Of a DNA stretch of 64,000 nucleotides, positions 61,356 to 64,000 are shown piece after piece. The stretch is from assembly GCA_946807835.1 (NCBI GenBank), contig OX327690.1, positions 10,016,501 through 10,080,500 of the forward strand. Reading direction: 5' to 3'. The DNA is from Ailanthus altissimus. Its lineage: Eukaryota > Streptophyta > Magnoliopsida > Sapindales > Simaroubaceae. Position numbers and translations under genes: made by a program. The notes beneath the pieces are model-generated. The model was not told the origin of the DNA and did not search any database. It was given only the letters and a program-made list of their open reading frames with translations. Each line of letters starts with the position of its first letter. Positions within the stretch are counted from its first letter, which is position 1.

Positions 61356-61800
61356 CAAGATCGCTATAGTGTAAGAGAATTGGTTAGTGTGATTTAGACT
61401 ATGTCGGTTAAACATGAGTTGAGATAAATATATGCGAAAGTATTGCCTTAGATCGCTATAGTGTGCGGGTAATACTGGTAGCATATATTTTATCATTTAC
61501 AAGTTAATCTGGAATACACTTACCCTAGATCGCTACAGTGTGCGGATAAGGTGTATTTAGGATCAGGAGCAAGAGTTGCATGAGATGCAATTGACAAGAG
61601 TTATCTACTTGTTGGGTTTACAATGGCCTAGATCGCTACAGTGTGCGGTTGGAGTAAATATCAATGGGATCTACTTCTTACTATATAGTTTAAAGAGTTT
61701 AAACTATCATTGTCTTGTTCGAGAGATTATCAAGATTATGTAAAGCAGTAGGAAGGCGCTTTTAGATTACAAAATGTATAAATCATATACCCATGATCTA
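61356..61800 (+). repeat. B5 leader: variant four-fold motif and stem-loops
   Basis: Motif copies at 61356-61375, 61448-61468, 61525-61545 and 61628-61648 all read as variants of TAGATCGCTACAGTGTGCGG instead of CAATATTGCTACAGC. A perfect inverted repeat (ATAGTTTAAA / TTTAAACTAT) spans 61685-61707. A second hairpin pairs GCGCTTTTAGAT (about 61756-61767) with GATCTAAAGCG (about 61795-61805). Confidence 0.75.
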
Positions 61801-62326
61801 AAGCGTTATTATTAATGATTAGAAATGTTTCGCTACACATCTCTTAAATCGTCTTATAGATATAAGATACTTGTCTTATATAAAATAAGATAAGTATGAG
61901 CAATCCGTTAGTACACTTGATCAATGCACATTAAATAAAGGGTACCGAGAGTTATAAAAGAGTTGTTTTAGAATTTGTTCTAGATTCTAAATTACTTATA
62001 TATATTTGATATTTCTTATCCACAATTAGAGAATAGTTACAATGAAAAGTGTTTCCACTGTGATAAGATTTGAATAGTAAATATAACTGTTCAAGAATGG
62101 AGAATGGAGATCCTGGGTTCGTAACTGGCCTGCCCGATGGATACCATTCTTATACTCGAAAGGCACTAGAGGATGGAGATCTCGGGTTCAGGAGGAGAGG
62201 GGGAGGCTCGTGCATGAGTGGAGTTGTGCTGGGTGCGCCAACACCTGACTGGTGGTGACCAGTGGGGGATAGAGATCCTGATGCTGGTTAGACCAAAGGG
62301 TTGGTAAGCCCTAGTACAGCCTTACA

Positions 62327-63102
62327 ATATTGAAGCATTAAGAATAAGTAATTTGAATAACAAAGAACTAAATTTATTAAATATTAAAAAGATATGGCAA
62401 TTAAGCGCACATATTGAGTTCAAGTATTAACTCTAGAAAGAAACTTCAGTTCATGGCTATAAGAGAATAGCAACAACAAAAAAAAGAAGAAAACATGATA
62501 CAATCAATAGCAAACCGATATAGACATCGAATTGCTCTTGATTACTTTGCCTAAGAAACTCTTTCTGCCGAAGAACGCCTTAAATCTCTCTCTATGACTA
62601 CTTCAATTAAGCTCTAATTGCTCTCTAAGACTTCATTGTGTGTTCTTGATGTTCTTGGATGATATTTAAAGGCTGAAGACGAGTGGCCTTTTATAGGGAT
62701 TGATTTGAGCTTGAAAATCTCAATTCTTGTCGGGTCAGGAATCGCACTACCGTTGAAGCACTATGTTGTTGTTGCTAGGGCATTGCGTGTAAAAGTTTGT
62801 ATCGCTAAAGCGGTGAAGCTCTAGCTGGGTTGTCGCTGGCGCAATGGCAACCGGCGTTAAGGTGATGACTAATTTTTTAAACAGGTCTTTTTTTATTTTC
62901 TTATTTTAATCACTGTTTTAGAGTTAGGGCGAAAATCCTTGTGGCACTGGGGCGACAGGCCTATATTTTTAAAACTTTACATTTTAGTCCCTATTTTTGC
63001 TCCTATAAATAACAATAATGCTCATAAATAGTCATTTATTCTCATAAAAAAACTAAAATATCAAAATAAAAATATGAGAAAATATATGACAATATACCTT
63101 TA
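62327..63102 (-). mobile_element. Truncated gypsy LTR of the G2 family
   Basis: Parallel to about 44145-44954 of the G2 LTR, ending TACCTTTATCA. About 600 bases of the U5 side are missing, and the left edge joins the B5 fragment directly. GCACTATG and GCGATGG wording at 62750-62960 corresponds to the G2 GC-rich block. Confidence 0.7.
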
Positions 63103-63292
63103 TCATTTATCAGCACTATAGCATATTTGGTTTTTTTTTATTGTTTTCTTTGAATTTTCATTCCAAATGGCTCCATTAACTTGAAACCTACAAACTGATA
63201 TTAATATACATAAAAAACAACATATTCACATTCAAAATAGGTAATTACCAAATTAAGAATAGTATAACATCATATATAAAACACGCTTATCA
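63103..63292 (-). mobile_element. G1 5' LTR, U3-side end
   Basis: Parallel to 55073-55262, ending ACACGCTTATCA next to TTGTG (63293-63297). It closes the composite insertion that began at 53941. Confidence 0.75.
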
Positions 63293-63393
63293 TTGTGCAC
63301 TGGGGCAGCGTACCAAATTGAATTGTTCAATGTAGTAAATTTCAGCAAAATTGAATATTTGTTTTAGGAACCTTTGGGATGCGCACGGTGTTA
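63293..63393 (+). mobile_element. LTR-B copy B4, continuation
   Basis: Resumes exactly where 53940 stopped (CACTGGGGCAGCGTACC) and runs about 100 bases to GGGATGCGCA. The rest of the LTR is deleted and joined to leader sequence. Confidence 0.75.
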
Positions 63394-64000
63394 AAAATAC
63401 AAAATCGATAAAGGTAACAGCTAGGACGTCACGGTGGTGAAGTCTAGCACCGCAGCGCTAGATGATAAGTGCCACGGCACTAGGGTTTCCAAGCCCCAAT
63501 GCCGCAATGCTCAAGGCTAGGCATTATGGCACTGGGGGGTTCTACCTTTAGCGTCGCAACACTAGTACACTAGTGCCACAGCTCTGGGGCTTGCAAGCCC
63601 CAGCACTGCAGCACCAAAGGGCTGGCACCACAGATCTGGGGCATTGCCTCTAGTGTTATAATACTTGTTGGATTTACAAAAGTCAATATTGCTACAGCGT
63701 AAGGCTGGAGTAAAATACCAATAGGGTCTACTTCTCAATGTATAGTTTAAGGAGTTTAAACTGTTGTTATCCTATTTGAGAGATTAAAAGGATTATGTAA
63801 AGCAGTGGGAGGACACCTTTAGATTAAGAAACGTATAATAGTTATCCCCATGATCTAAAGCATTATTAATTAATGATTAGAAATGTTCCACTATACATCT
63901 CTTTATTAGTCTTATAGAGAAAGATATTTGTCTTATAGAGATAAGATAAGTATAAGCTATATGTATACACATTAACTATAGGGTACTGAGAATTATTTAA
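63394..64000 (+). mobile_element. LTR-B leader fragment fused to B4
   Basis: A GC-rich block (63410-63660), one leader motif CAATATTGCTACAGC (63684-63698, then GTAAGG), a nearly perfect inverted repeat at 63742-63764, and a weaker second hairpin (CTTTAGATT / GATCTAAAG at about 63818-63861). U5 and the primer site are missing, so LTR and leader are joined by a deletion. The element runs off the window. Confidence 0.7.

Larger units (their letters stand above)
60499..62326 (+). pseudogene. B5 leader and gag fragment
   Basis: The leader contains the GC-rich block (60600-61010), the wording CAATGGGAGCCCTACTGG at about 61137-61155, four motif repeats and stem-loops. A gag remnant follows near 61930-62090. 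It includes a LEFVLDSK-like stretch and a zinc-knuckle start (YNEKCFHCDK) near 62038. From about 62090 to 62326 a more GC-rich stretch holds three imperfect repeats built on GGAGATCCTGGGTTC. No pol is present. Confidence 0.65.

Overview
The window is AT-rich plant nuclear DNA made mostly of nested LTR retrotransposons around two host genes, both on the minus strand. A plant source is indicated by Ty1/copia elements primed with initiator-Met tRNA (TGGTATCAGAGC-type binding sites), Ty3/gypsy Athila/Tat-type and chromovirus-type LTRs, a Mutator-like transposase relic, and intron-containing host genes with plant-like splice sites. I cannot name the species; a eudicot with a repeat-rich genome is an inference.

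Host genes. (1) The first two coding exons of a P4-ATPase (phospholipid flippase) lie at 23960-24289 and about 3204-3440. They join in phase across a first intron of about 20.5 kb, of which about 19.8 kb is one transposon nest. The rest of the gene is not seen before the left edge, so it is either displaced or lost. (2) A complete six-exon gene at 38176-41278 encodes a 392-residue single-pass membrane protein. It resembles glycosyltransferase family 8, but the place where the metal-binding DxD motif should sit reads SPS.

Layout. 1-1530: 3' end of a gypsy element. 1980-3130: MULE transposase relic. 3204-3440: flippase exon 2. 4019-23815: copia-1, with short LTRs of about 190 bp. Nested in copia-1 are a copia solo LTR (7476-8585), a long-LTR copia element of a family I call LTR-B (9233-21139), and an LTR-B solo LTR (21300-23632). 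The 9233-21139 element itself holds a gypsy solo LTR (11309-12870) and another LTR-B solo LTR (17002-19152). 23960-24289: flippase exon 1 with a TATA box upstream. 24830-37427: copia-2, split by a chromovirus-type solo LTR (26050-28681) and by an LTR-B insertion (28752-34028) whose interior runs in the opposite direction to its LTR. 38176-41278: GT8-like gene. 41471-43050: plain intergenic DNA. 43051-64000: LTR-B and Athila/Tat-type gypsy elements inserted into one another.

Most insertion boundaries were placed by target-site duplications read directly from the sequence: CTAGG/TTAGG, ATAGG, CCAAT, GTGAG, TAATG, AAAGT, ACATC and TTGTG. All transposon coding regions contain stops or frameshifts. 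The most unusual material is the 5' leader of the LTR-B family. It carries a 20-base motif repeated four times that changes in concert within each element, followed by two stem-loops, one of which shows compensating base changes between copies. GC-rich GCGCTG/GCACCGC-type blocks occur in the leaders or LTRs of unrelated families. No CRISPR array, tRNA or rRNA gene was recognised.
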